In this document: piece by piece, positions 1 through 9,823 of the stretch | Position numbering within the stretch: the stretch's first letter is position 1 | Layout of the letters: each line of letters begins with the position of its first letter | From: Cafeteria roenbergensis | Taxonomy: Eukaryota; Sar; Bigyra; Bicosoecida; Cafeteriaceae | Reading direction: 5' to 3' | DNA length: 64,000 nt | NCBI GenBank assembly: GCA_008330645.1 | Contig: VLTN01000008.1 | Coordinates: forward strand, 124,001-188,000 | Translations under genes and position numbers: made by a program | The notes under the pieces: model-generated | Database searches by the model: none | What the model was told of the DNA's origin: nothing | What the model saw: only the letters and a program-made list of their open reading frames with translations

Positions 1-856
1 CCCGGGCGGAGACGGGGCGCCGGGGCGGCACGGCGGCCAGGCGAGGCGAGGTCTCGCCACGGCGCGCCGACTGGGGGGGCGTCGCCGGCCGGAGCTCGCC
101 AGGCGCCGCGGCAGCGGCGGGCACGACCCTCCCCGCTGCTGCCCCCGTGGCGTCCCCGCGCCTCGGTCCTGCAGAGCCGCTCGGCGAGGCCTCGTGCAGG
201 TGCGCGGCGCTGGAACTCAGGCCGTCGCCTTTGCCCGCTCCCCCAGCCCCGCTCACCGTCTCTCCGGAGGTGGCGGAGAGATGCTCGGCGCTCGATGCGG
301 TCGCCGGAGCAGGCAGAGACGGGCGAGGATGACGCAGCGCCGGCCGGAGCGGCTGCCGGCTTGAGGTGGCATTCGGCAGCCGCCCGCTGAGACCATCGTC
401 CTCGTCGCCAGCGTCGTTTGCGGAGCTCGACTGCGTCGGCTGCGCTGGTGGCGGCGTGTCCAGGCCCATGCGCGGGAACTTGGGAGGGGCGCTGGCTCCG
501 CCACCGTAGGCGACGCGCAAGCGCAACAGGGGCGCAGGCTGCGCACAGCGAGCGCACATGGCGCTCAGGATGGCCACCACGGGCAGCAGCCCGGTCAGCA
601 AAATGACGAGGCCGACGCTTTGCCACGCCACGCCCGTGGCCAGGCCGTCAAGCTTGAGCGCAACGAGCAGGCAAGCAACTCCTGCAAGCGCAGGCGCCAA
701 CACGATCGCGCCTGCCAGCTGGAGCGCGTCACAGGCAACCCGGCAGGCGCACGACGACCAGGAGCGAGGACCATCACCCCCTGCCGGGTCCCACGCTGCC
801 ACCAGGGCGTCCCAGTCGACAGCCAGTCCGCGCGGCACCCGTGGTGGCACCGACAT
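1..856 (-). CDS. Partial two-helix membrane protein, function unknown
   Basis: An open frame runs from an ATG at 856-854 to the left edge of the window without a stop, so the gene continues outside. A stop codon (TGA) lies three codons upstream in frame, which fixes this ATG as the first possible one. About residues 45-100 form two hydrophobic stretches (around LQLAGAIVLAPALAGVACLL and VGLVILLTGLLPVVAILSA) separated by a short polar turn, then a Cys pair (MCARC). The remaining visible part is Pro/Ser/Ala-rich and probably disordered and cytosolic. I recognise no family. It is divergently arranged with the phosphorylase gene that starts at 1225, with about 370 bases between the two ATGs. Confidence 0.55.
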   Translation of the reverse strand, partial: MSVPPRVPRGLAVDWDALVAAWDPAGGDGPRSWSSCACRVACDALQLAGAIVLAPALAGVACLLVALKLDGLATGVAWQSVGLVILLTGLLPVVAILSAMCARCAQPAPLLRLRVAYGGGASAPPKFPRMGLDTPPPAQPTQSSSANDAGDEDDGLSGRLPNATSSRQPLRPALRHPRPSLPAPATASSAEHLSATSGETVSGAGGAGKGDGLSSSAAHLHEASPSGSAGPRRGDATGAAAGRVVPAAAAAPGELRPATPPQSARRGETSPRLAAVPPRRPVSAR

Positions 857-1224
857 GGGAAGTCAGAGCCTGGCCGCAGGCCGCACTGCAAGGGCCTTGG
901 CACCGGCGCAACGGCAGCCCCGCGAGCTGTAATTGCGGCGGGGGGCGCTTTGTGCCCGCGCTTGCCAAGGCCGGCCAGCCCTGGCACTGGCCGGTGAGCT
1001 GCGCGCGGCTACAATCCCAGCGGCAGGACAGCAAACCGACCAGCGTGGCAGAGCCCGATGTTGCGCCTCCGCCGTCAGCAAAACAGCCCGTCCTGACGCC
1101 AGCTGCGGCGCGCGCTGGCTGCTCCCGCACCCGCGCAGCGAGGGCCGCCGCAGGCGCCTCGCTGAGAGCGCAGCAGCAGCAGCAGCAGCTGTTGCTGCTT
1201 TCAGGGGCGCGTTGCTCCTTCGGC

Positions 1225-2583
1225 ATGGCGGCGGGGCAGTTGCTGTCCGGCGACGAGTTGGAGTTGGCGCTCCTCGCAAAATTCCACGCTGCCGTCGCGG
1301 CCGGCCTCACGCGCACCAAGGACGTGACCAAGACGCGATGGGCCGTGCTGGGCCCGCCTGGCCGCGCGGACGAGGACACGCCGCCGGGGAGCCCGGAGTG
1401 GGTGCGGGCGAGCCTGACCGCGCAGTTTAACGAGGAGCACATTGCGGCCAAGCGCAAGTCGCACATGCACGCAGCGGCCGCGCCACCGTCCGTCGTGACG
1501 CCCTTTGACCCGGCGCGGTTTCACTTTGGCAAGGTGGATCCCGCGGAGGTGCTGTTCGCTGTGCGGCTGACGGAAGAGGGCTGCGCCCGGCTTGCCCTGG
1601 AGGTGCCGCGCCTCGCGGCCACCGCGCTGCTCCAGGGAGAGCCAGCGGCCTTGTGCGGGGGCGAGGCAGCAAGGACGGGTGGCCCCGCCGCGGACAGCAG
1701 CTGCTCGGCGGCGTGCGCCACGGAGGCAGGGCCGGATGCAGGCGCCGACGAGCGCGCCGTTTGGCACCCCGTGCTGGTGAACGCCAGCCCCATTTGCGTG
1801 CCCCACGCGCTGCTCGTGCCGTGGCCGGGCCTGCTGCTCCCACAGGTGATGACGCTGCCCGCGCTGCGGCTCGCTCTGGCCACGGCGGCAATGCCCAGCG
1901 CCGCCTCGTTGCGGCTCGCCTTCAACTCGCTGGGGGCCTGGTCATCAGTGAACCACCTTCACTGGCACGTCATCCCAGCGTCGTTTTCTGGCCGCACCAA
2001 GGGGGCCGCGGCTGCCTGCGCCGCGGAGGGCGTTGCAGGGCCGACCGTGCTGCGGCAGGCTGCGCTGCCGGTGGAGGCCAGCCCTCGCGAGGAGGAGGCA
2101 GCGGCAGTGCGGGGCGGCCTGCGGGTGAGCGCGGGCAGGCTGGACCAGTGGCCCGCAGGAGGGGTCTACTTCGAAGCCACAGACGACGCTGCGGCGGGGC
2201 CGCGCGCTGCCGCCGGAAGCGCTGCCACGGTGCTGGCAGAGCTCGCCTTCCCGCTGGTGCACCGGCTCCAGGCAGGCAACGTTCCCCATAACCTTCTTGT
2301 GTGTGGAGGGGGGAGGCGGCTGGTGGTGTTCCCGCGAAGGCCGCAGGGCCGGACGGGCGACGGCTCGCTCAACGTGGCAGCTCTGGAGATATGCGGGCGC
2401 GGGGTGGTGAATCTGGAGGAGGGCTGGGACCCTCTCACAGCAGCGGGGCTTGCCGCCCAGCTGCGCGAGGTCAGGCTGCCAGCTGCGGCACTGGACGAAT
2501 TGTGCGAGGAGGCAGCGTCGCTGGTCCTGGCTTGGGAGGCAGCCGGAGGGGCCGCGGCGGGCAGCGCGGTCTGCAGTCCCTGA
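1225..2583 (+). CDS. GDP-hexose phosphorylase, GDPGP1/VTC2 type (HIT superfamily)
   Basis: A 452-residue protein from the ATG at 1225; the open frame extends further upstream but has no earlier ATG and is low complexity. The family phosphorolyses GDP-D-glucose or GDP-L-galactose to GDP and the hexose-1-phosphate. In plants and algae this is the committed step of ascorbate synthesis, and in animals it clears GDP-glucose. Visible signatures are RFHFGKVDPAEVLF (98-111), VLVNASPICVPHALLVPWPG (183-202) and the HIT-like catalytic segment SVNHLHWHV (241-249), in which the middle His (246) is the expected nucleophile. Length is close to plant VTC2 and longer than animal GDPGP1. An Ala/Gly/Cys-rich insert (about 138-178) is unusual. 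Which GDP-sugar is the substrate cannot be told from the sequence. Confidence 0.85.
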   Translation: MAAGQLLSGDELELALLAKFHAAVAAGLTRTKDVTKTRWAVLGPPGRADEDTPPGSPEWVRASLTAQFNEEHIAAKRKSHMHAAAAPPSVVTPFDPARFHFGKVDPAEVLFAVRLTEEGCARLALEVPRLAATALLQGEPAALCGGEAARTGGPAADSSCSAACATEAGPDAGADERAVWHPVLVNASPICVPHALLVPWPGLLLPQVMTLPALRLALATAAMPSAASLRLAFNSLGAWSSVNHLHWHVIPASFSGRTKGAAAACAAEGVAGPTVLRQAALPVEASPREEEAAAVRGGLRVSAGRLDQWPAGGVYFEATDDAAAGPRAAAGSAATVLAELAFPLVHRLQAGNVPHNLLVCGGGRRLVVFPRRPQGRTGDGSLNVAALEICGRGVVNLEEGWDPLTAAGLAAQLREVRLPAAALDELCEEAASLVLAWEAAGGAAAGSAVCSP

Positions 2584-2886
2584 GAGCAGCAGCCATCGAG
2601 AGGCTTTGATGCGTTCAACAGACAAGCCTCCCCCCCCCCCCCCTTTTTTTCCCTGCCTCAAGGAGGGGATGCTTGCCGCCACAAGCAAAGCGGCCGGGGC
2701 CTTGCAACACGCCGCTTGGTCGCAGAGCGCAAACACACGCACGCGCGCACCCCATCACGCAACAATAACCACGCCGCCGCCCCGCGCGCCCCAACCAATC
2801 GCAGCACCGGGTCGTTTACCTTGGGTGTGGGAAGTGGGGGAAATGGGGGTCGCTGGGGAGTTCGCTTCGGCAGGGAACCCCTAGGG
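2584..2886. other. Intergenic with C/T homopolymer tract
   Basis: This 303-base gap lies between the convergent phosphorylase and bHLH-PAS genes. It starts with a pure pyrimidine run (about 2628-2650, C then T) shortly after the phosphorylase stop. No gene is seen. It probably holds the two 3' ends. Confidence 0.5.
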
Positions 2887-5051
2887 TCAGTGGTGCAGCT
2901 GGCTGCTGCTCGTGCTGTAGCGGCCGTTGGGGCCCGCTCCATCTCCCTCCGCGTCCTCGTGCAGGCCGTCCCCGACGGCGTCGCTCACCAACGACAAGTC
3001 GCCTCTTGAGTCACCCAGGAAGGCTTGCGGCGCGTCGCTGAGAACGCTTAGAGCGCCTGCACCGAGCATGCCGTTGCCGTTTTGAGACTGGGAGTTCACG
3101 CTGAGGGCGCCTGCGCCGATCATGCCGTGGGATAGCGCGCCCCCTGCGCTGCCCTGGGCGGGCTGGCCGCTTGAAGCGGTGAAACCGGTGGGCAGCCGCC
3201 CCGCCCCCATGGCGCTGCTCTGGCCGCCCCGGCCCGCCATGTCAGCCTCGTGGTGGATCGATGCGGCTGAGAGCAGGCTCAGGCCGCCTGCCCCGTCCAT
3301 CGCGTGGTGGTGGTCGGCAATCGGGTCCGACATGCCGCTCGCGCTGTAGGCGCGCGCTCGGGCCGACGCGGGGCCGTTGAGGGCTGGCATGTGGAGTCCG
3401 GACAGAGCGCTCTCGTCAGGCACGCCGTGGCGGCGGTAGCCCGGGCGCGAGAGGCTTCCGAGCTCTGCCTGCGTCACGGACCGCGGGTCGTGTCCAGGCT
3501 CCGCCTCCTGACTGCGCTCCAGAAGGCTGCGGTCGTCGGCGAAGCCAGCAGCACGCATGGCGTCATCGTGGAGGATGGCCGCCTGTGCTGCGGAGGACAT
3601 GGAGCTCATGGGGGCGCCAGGGGCCGAAGAGGCCACAGCGGCGGCGCGGCGGATGCGGTCGGCCCGAGCACGCTGCGCCAAGGCAAGCGCCACCGGGACG
3701 TCGGTGCGACGCCCGAATGCACCTCCCCCCATTGACCCCGGCAATCGCGAGCCCAGCCTGGCAGACAAATCGTGCATTGGCAGTCCCATGTGCGGCTGAG
3801 GCGGGTGCATCGACAGCGACGTGGCTGCCGATGACGAGGCTGTGCCTGCCGACGCAATGGCCGCAGCGGCGATGGAGTCCACCCCGGCGGCTTGATCCTG
3901 GCCCGGTGGCATTCCCGAGGGCGTGTGAGCACGGTAAGGCATGCCGTGCATCGCCATCGCAGGAGAGTATGCCGAGGACGTGGACACGTCGACCAGGCGC
4001 GGCGGTGCGGAGGGGGGGCCAAACAGGCCCTCCGAGCCTCGGGCCGGCGCCGAAGCGCCTTGGCTGGACATCTGGGCAAATCCGCTGACCTGGTCAAAGC
4101 GGCTGCTGTCTGTCAGAGCAATGCGCTTCGCGTCATGCTCTCCATCAACTGGCGGGCCAACGAGGCCCGCAAGCGTGCCGCATGCCCCCGGCCCCTTCGT
4201 CGCTTCCGACGGCACCACGGCACACGCAAATTGCGATGGGCGGCCGTGCGAATCTCGCAGCAAGGCCATCGAAACGTCCACTGCCACGATTCCCCCGCGC
4301 ATTTTGCACGGCTTGCTGAACTGGCGAACTTCCACGGGCTTCCCTGCGGTTTCGGCAGAGAAAAAGGGAGAGTGAGGGGGGGGGGGGGGGGGGGGGGCGG
4401 CATTGGCAGGAGGGGGAAGGAGGTTCAATCGGTCGGTGCGGCCTCGATGCAAGCAGCAGCTGTCACTTCAGCGCTGCAGCCTGCGTGGTATTGCTGCGCC
4501 CCCAGCTCACCCATGCTCGAGCTTGTCGGGCCCATCAGCTCAGAAACTATCTCAAACGTGTGCTGCAGGTCCTCGGCGGGCGTCATGTTAAAGATAGAGC
4601 GGCGCTGGACCTCATCCCTTGTGAAGCCGCTCAGCTCGGAAAAGCGTCGGTTGCAATCCACGAAGGAGCCGTCCATCCCCGCGATGGCCTGGGCGACACC
4701 GCTTTGCTGGAACACCTGCACGTAGTCGATGCCCGATGTGCCGCTCGGGGCGTCGCGCATGGCGCCGATCGCAGCTCCAGCCCCTCCACCACCAGGCGCG
4801 GAATCCACGTGATCCGAAATGAAGCGCGCTGCGTTCTCGAGGATTGTGCCCTTGTCAGTGCGCTCGCCCAGGTACCCGCACGACTGGAGCATGGTCTTGA
4901 TGTCATCGATGTGCGTATTGATCCGCTTGGCCCGGCGCTGTTCGGACTGGTTGTGAGTCACTCGCCTGCTGCGGTGGGCCAGACACGAAGCGCGGCGCGA
5001 GCTTGGCGCAACAGCGCGGTGAGGCGGCGAAGCAGTGCGGACAGACAGCAA
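2887..5051 (-). CDS. bHLH-PAS transcription factor, spliced; 5' exon not found
   Basis: Two exons are clear: 5051 (or less) to 4511, and 4343 to 2887, separated by a 167-base intron (GTGAGC...CGCAG, 4510-4344). The join is in phase (1+2) and completes one PAS domain. Exon A encodes a basic helix-loop-helix (HNQSEQRRAKRINTHIDDIK, then a second helix to about ISDHV) and the first part of the PAS fold (YVQVFQQSGVAQAIAGMDGS, then CNRRFSELSGF). Exon B starts with the last PAS strands (KPCKMRGGIVAVDVSMALL) and continues into about 430 residues of Ser/Ala/Gly/Met-rich disordered sequence, likely an activation or interaction region. No ATG precedes the bHLH in exon A, so the true start must lie in an upstream exon between about 5050 and 5700. 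The intron carries a long homopolymer (poly-G on the + strand near 4378-4397). It is a nuclear DNA-binding dimeriser by family; a ligand or light role of the PAS part is unknown. Confidence 0.8.
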
Positions 5052-7055
5052 GGAGCGAGCAGGTCAACTCCTTGCGACCAAACCATGACCGCTGGCCGGC
5101 TCGGCGGGCTTAGGGCGGGGGCTGGCGCAGGCACCGCAAGCGGAGGCGTTTTCTGTCGTTGTCAGGGTCGAGAAGCAGCTCAGCCCGATTTGCCGGGCCC
5201 AAACTGGGCGGCGCTCCTCCCCCCCGAAGCTTCCCCGCACCAGCCTTCCCTGCCGCTGCACTGCCCTAGAAGGCTTGCGCTCGAAGAGCCGCTTCTTCAG
5301 CGGCTCGGCCGGAGACTGCGGACCGGCCGGCCCGTCGGGAGCGCGGGCCACAGGCCACGCTAACCAGCTGCGCCGAGAGCGCACAAGACAGGCCGGCAGT
5401 CCCGGTTGCGGCCATGGCGGGCACGCCGAAGCACCCGCGCCTAGATGCGGGCAGCAGGAGCGGCCGTAGTCTCCGTCCGCATGCCCATTGCGAGTGCCCC
5501 GCCTGTCCAGAGCGCCCGTCGCAACGGCGCAGCCGCGCGCACTGGCGCCAAGAGCCGCGCCGGGGAGCCTCACCTGTCCGTCTGCGATGGGGCACAGCAA
5601 AGCGTCGCCAAGAGGCACGGTTGCATGCGAGGTGAGCTCCCGGGGAGTTTGGGAACGGCGGTTTGAAGCACTCTCACAGCCGAACAACCAGCCTGGCACG
5701 CTCGCTTGCCGACGTTCGAGCCCAAAAGGCTGGTCAGTGTCTCACAGCTTCACGAGGCCGCTTCGCCCGACCCCCCCTAGTCGGCATGTCCACAGCCTTT
5801 CCGCGGTTGCCAGCGTGTGACGACCGTGGCGGCCTGCCAAGTGACGCAGTCGCGATCGGCAGAGGCGCCTTCGGAGCAGCTGACGCAAAGAAGCCGGCGA
5901 TGCCGCGCGCTCCGCGCCCGGCGTGCTGGGCGCCAGGGCGGCGCTCCGCCCCGAAAGCAATGGCCGGACGCACGTGGGCGTCGACCGCGCCTTAGCCTGG
6001 TCGCGCCGGCTCCATGCTGCGCGCCGGCTTGCTGCCCCAAGGCAGGGCAGCCCCGGTAAACAGCTGACAGCTGCGTTCGTGCAGCGTGTCAGACTCTTGG
6101 GGCGCCTTTTGCCGTGCACCAGCTGGACGTCGACACCCTCGAGCTCCGCCCCTCGAGACAAAACGCGGCTCAAGTCCTGCCGGGAGCCTGCCGCAAGGCT
6201 CCCGGCTTCCGGTGCCCCCAATCGGGCCAGCCAAACGGTGGTCGAGGTTCAGCTGACTGCCAAGCAAAAAACACGTCGTGAAATCATGATTGCCACCTGT
6301 CCCGGTGCGGCTTTGCCGCTGCAGGCCGCGCCGGAGCTGCAGGTCGACGCAACTATCGTCGAGCCACCGGACGCAGGCCGGCGGAGGCCGGTAGCCAGGC
6401 ATCGAAGCATATCGCAGCAGCTGGCCCAGCAGAGCAGCCTCGGTGACGTCAGCTGCAGATGTGCTGGCGCGGGAAGCAGACCCGAGGCAAGCCCGCCCGC
6501 CTCACCAGTGGATTCCCATGCTCATGGAGGCCATGACCAGTATGCCCGGGGACGCCCCACGCGCCGTAGTGCAGGGGCGGCCGGCGGATCCGAGCTTGAG
6601 CGGTTGCAGCTGCCGTGCAGGGGTCGCACCGGTTCCCCCCAGCCGGGCTCGCACGCACAGCCCGCCCCAGGTGACACGTCAACGGACCGAGAGCGCAGGG
6701 TGGTCTGGCGGGGCCATGCCCCGAGGTCAAGCTGCATGAGTGCTCTCTGCTGCGCCATCGGTCGCCCGCTCGCCAGCGCCAGCGGCAAGTTCGTCAATCG
6801 CGGCCGCAAACCGCTGAGCGCGCAGCTGGGCGCCAGGGGCGACGCACCAAACGGCTCTGTGTTCGCCCAGAGCGGAGCGCCGCGCAGCTCGCGCGTGAAC
6901 CGCTTGCATCGATGGGTCGGCGACGGGCGTCGCGTTGGCACACGACCCCGCGGAGCTGCGGGTCACAGCGGCCGCTGCAACCGCCCGGCATGTCCCTGCA
7001 GCGCGCCACTTGACCTTGGGACGCAGCCGGCACTCATCAGACACGCCCACACGGT
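5052..7055. other. Two-kilobase GC-rich stretch without a confident gene
   Basis: Several overlapping long frames exist on both strands, as expected at this GC content, but none shows a domain, a coherent hydrophobic pattern or a believable start. The part next to 5051 should hold the missing 5' exon(s) of the bHLH-PAS gene. One candidate is a short minus-strand ATG exon around 5628-5573, followed by a GTGAGG donor, but I could not prove it. Confidence 0.4.
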
Positions 7056-7958
7056 CTACACGTCATCCACCCGGGAGGGCGCCGCGCCCTGCCTGCGATG
7101 AAGCGGTGAAGGGTAGTGCCTCTCGAGGCCTTCGTCAAACCGCCGCTCCGCTTCGGCTGCCGCTGGGGTGCCCGCAATGCCAGGGACCTCCTTGTCCAAG
7201 ATGAGCACGCCGTCCAAGTGGTCAAGCTCGTGCTGGAAGACGACGGCCGGGAGTCCCTGCAGCGTCTCCCGCCGCTTTGTGCCTGTCTCGTCAACCCACT
7301 CGGCAGAAATCGTGTATGGGCGCCGGACAAAGGCATCGTACTGCGGCAGGGAGAAGCACGCTTCCGACCCGATGTCCTCCCGCTCACCGGCGCGGCGCAC
7401 GCGCGGGTTAATGCAGACCTCGAAAGAGCGGCGGGTCAGCGGTTCCCCGCGGGCGCGCTGGAGCTTGCGGCACCGCCTCATCACAAACACCCTCGCCGAC
7501 ACTCCCACCTGCGGTGCAGCGAGGCCCATGCCGTCTTGGAACGCCAATGTGGCGCGCATGTTGTTCACCAGCTCGTCCAGCCAAGGCGCGAGCGCTGGCG
7601 GCGGCGGAGCCTCTGCCCCCTCGCTGGCGGATGCTGGCACACCACCGGCACCGCCCCCGCCATAGTCCTCCTTGGGCACAAGCGGGCACACCTCTCGGAG
7701 CACTGCCGCGGGGTAGGTCACAATTGGAAGCACACGACCGGAGGCGATGGGGTTGACCGCCGGGGGCGCCTCCACTGCCTTTTCAGCGCGCGCTCCTGTG
7801 CTGCGTTCCATCTCTTGGACGTGCGACATGATGCCGGGGGCGGACCGGGGAGCAGCCGCTGCGCCTGTCGAAGAAACGTAGCGTGAGGCATTCGCTGCCG
7901 CCCTCAGGCCGGTTGCCCGCGCCGTGACGCCGACGCGTCGCGCTGCCGATGCGAACAT
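7056..7958 (-). CDS. Peptide deformylase, probably mitochondrial (copy 1)
   Basis: A 300-residue protein from the ATG at 7958. It removes the N-formyl group from nascent organelle-made proteins using a metal ion. All three PDF motifs are present: GMGLAAPQ (143-150), EACFS (199-203; usual form EGCLS, so Gly is replaced by Ala) and QHELDHLDG (242-250) with the metal-binding HExxH. The Cys of motif 2 and both His of motif 3 are kept. The N-terminus (MFASAARRVGVTARATG) is rich in Arg, Ala and Ser with no acids, as in mitochondrial targeting peptides. The frame is open farther upstream, but that part reads as noise. A second PDF gene lies directly upstream in the same orientation, which indicates tandem duplication. 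Confidence 0.9.
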   Translation of the reverse strand: MFASAARRVGVTARATGLRAAANASRYVSSTGAAAAPRSAPGIMSHVQEMERSTGARAEKAVEAPPAVNPIASGRVLPIVTYPAAVLREVCPLVPKEDYGGGGAGGVPASASEGAEAPPPPALAPWLDELVNNMRATLAFQDGMGLAAPQVGVSARVFVMRRCRKLQRARGEPLTRRSFEVCINPRVRRAGEREDIGSEACFSLPQYDAFVRRPYTISAEWVDETGTKRRETLQGLPAVVFQHELDHLDGVLILDKEVPGIAGTPAAAEAERRFDEGLERHYPSPLHRRQGAAPSRVDDV

Positions 7959-8440
7959 GTTGCACCAACCTGCTGCTGCGCTGTCGCGGGGCGGCGGCGT
8001 GAGCGCAGAGTGTTCAGGACACCAGCAGCGGGGCAAGTGCTGGGCTGTCTTTGGGCTCTGCCGGGCCGCGCAGTTGCGTTTGCGGCAGCAGGGCGCGAGC
8101 GCGCGCGCGCGCGCGCCAGTGGGCTGGGAGCGCCACATCTGTGCCGTATCTCTCGGCGGACATGACGGGCGGCAGGAAGGACCCTGCACAGCCGGGCCGG
8201 CGCCACCTCAACCTGGTGAACGGTAAGGGGGCCTGACACTGGCTCTCGAGGCGGAGGCCCTTGACGCAACGGAACACACGCGTCAGCTCGCTCAACACCC
8301 CCCCTCTCCCACCGCCGTGGAAACGCTGCGCCTGTGCGTGTGGGTGCTCGCAGGCCCCGCTACGAAGCCATGAGGCTGCGTTGGCAAGAATTTGCGCGAC
8401 GCACGTTGGCAGGGAGCGGACACGAGAGGAGCGGTGCAAG

Positions 8441-8530
8441 CAGGCGCCGGCAGAAGCCACATAGCGCAGGCAGGCGTCGGCGGAAGCCGCATAGCGCAGG
8501 CAGGCGTCGGCGGAAGCCACGCGGGGCAAG
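8441..8530. repeat. 30-base minisatellite, three copies
   Basis: Three adjacent 30-base units (8441-8470, 8471-8500, 8501-8530) begin CAGGCG(T/C)CGGC and differ at a few positions; the last diverges in its final third. They end five bases before the stop codon of the second deformylase gene, in the spacer between the paired deformylase genes. Confidence 0.85.
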
Positions 8531-8534
8531 CCGG

Positions 8535-9284
8535 CTATGATGTGGCTGGGGCCGCGGGGCCCGCCGGACGCAAGCCTGGGGTGTAGTGGCGGTTCAAGCT
8601 CTCTGTGAATCGGCGGCTCGCCTCGGCTCCCTCGGGGGTGCCCGCAATGCCAGAGATGTCCTTGTCCAGAATGAGCACGCCGTCTAAGTGGTCGAGCTCG
8701 TGCTGGAAGACGACGGCCGGCACCCCGCAAAGGGTGTCGCTGACCCTGGTCCCGGTTTCGTCCAACCACTCCACCGTGATCGCTCCGGGCCGGCTGACGA
8801 ACGCAACGTGACCGGGCACGGAGTAGCAACCCTCGGGCCCCACGACTTCCTCTGCCTCTGCGTGCAGGACCCGCGGGTTGATGCAAACCTCGTAAGACCG
8901 AGCGGCGAGGTCGTCCCCGCGCTGCCGCTGAAGCTTGCAAGTGCGGCGCATCACCATCACCCGGGCCGAGACGCCCACCTGCGGGGCTGCGAGCCCCATT
9001 CCGCCCTTGGCCATGATCGTCGCTCGCATGTTGCGCGCAAGCTGCCCCAGCCAAGGTGCGAGCCTCGGCGTCGGGCAAGCATCCCCGCCCTCGCCGCCGC
9101 TAGCAAGCCCTAGGTCCGAGGGCGACACCGGCGGGCACACGACCCGGAGGACTGGCGCAGGGGACGTGACAACTGGCAGAACTGCTGGAATGTCGAGCTC
9201 CGAACCCGATCCCGGCGCACCTGCGGCGGCCGCAGCCCCCCTTGCCTCCGCCCCGGGAGAGGGAGACGTGTCCTTTGTTGGCAT
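8535..9284 (-). CDS. Peptide deformylase (copy 2)
   Basis: A 249-residue protein from the first in-frame ATG (9284); the open frame continues upstream to a TTG at 9380 without another ATG, so an upstream exon encoding a targeting peptide is possible. All three motifs are canonical: GMGLAAPQ (95-102), EGCYS (151-155) and QHELDHLDG (194-202). It aligns with copy 1 through the whole catalytic part and shares phrases such as APQVGVSARV, YEVCINPRV and HLDGVLILDK, but differs in loops and has no evident mitochondrial presequence. The pair could serve different substrates or compartments. The 576-base spacer to copy 1 holds a minisatellite. Confidence 0.88.
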   Translation of the reverse strand: MPTKDTSPSPGAEARGAAAAAGAPGSGSELDIPAVLPVVTSPAPVLRVVCPPVSPSDLGLASGGEGGDACPTPRLAPWLGQLARNMRATIMAKGGMGLAAPQVGVSARVMVMRRTCKLQRQRGDDLAARSYEVCINPRVLHAEAEEVVGPEGCYSVPGHVAFVSRPGAITVEWLDETGTRVSDTLCGVPAVVFQHELDHLDGVLILDKDISGIAGTPEGAEASRRFTESLNRHYTPGLRPAGPAAPATS

Positions 9285-9823
9285 CCCGCAAGTCGAGGAC
9301 GCGGCGGCGCTCGCTCCTGGCTGCCGCAGCGCGAGTGGGACGTCCAGCACCGCTGGCTGCGGTTGCAGAGCCAACCCCAACCTGGGCCAGACTCACCGAC
9401 ACCGCCGGGCGGCAAGGGCGCACCGCCGTGATGAGGAGCGTGTCCGGCCTCGTCGAATGCGGCGCGCTTCCCGCGGGCGGACGAGTTTGAAGGGTCGGGG
9501 TGCATGGGTGCCTCATCTGGCGTACGTGAGCAGCGCGTTGCGTCAGGGGCACGCGAGCACAGAGAATAAGTCGTTGCCCTCGAGGCCGCATGCGCACACC
9601 CAGTCCAGACACGCAAGCCGCGGCTGCGCATGCATGCATTGCTGACGAGTCGTCAAGCGGAAACAATCGAAGACGGAAACAAAGGCAAGCCAGAACTATG
9701 CGTTCGCGCGCTCGTGCCCATCCAACGAAGCGCAAGCGTGTTCCAAGCGCCGGTTTCCCTGCCATAAGTTCGTTCTACGCGCTGCAGCGCTGTCACTCGC
9801 GGTGGGCCAGCCGCGCCCGAGAA
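9285..9823. other. Spacer between deformylase copy 2 and the CDC25-like gene
   Basis: About 540 bases with short frames only. It may include the 5' leader or a first exon of deformylase copy 2. Nothing else is recognised. Confidence 0.4.

Noticed and set aside
5923-7101. 392-codon plus-strand frame
   Set aside because: No ATG context, domain or hydrophobic pattern; several equally long frames overlap it on both strands.
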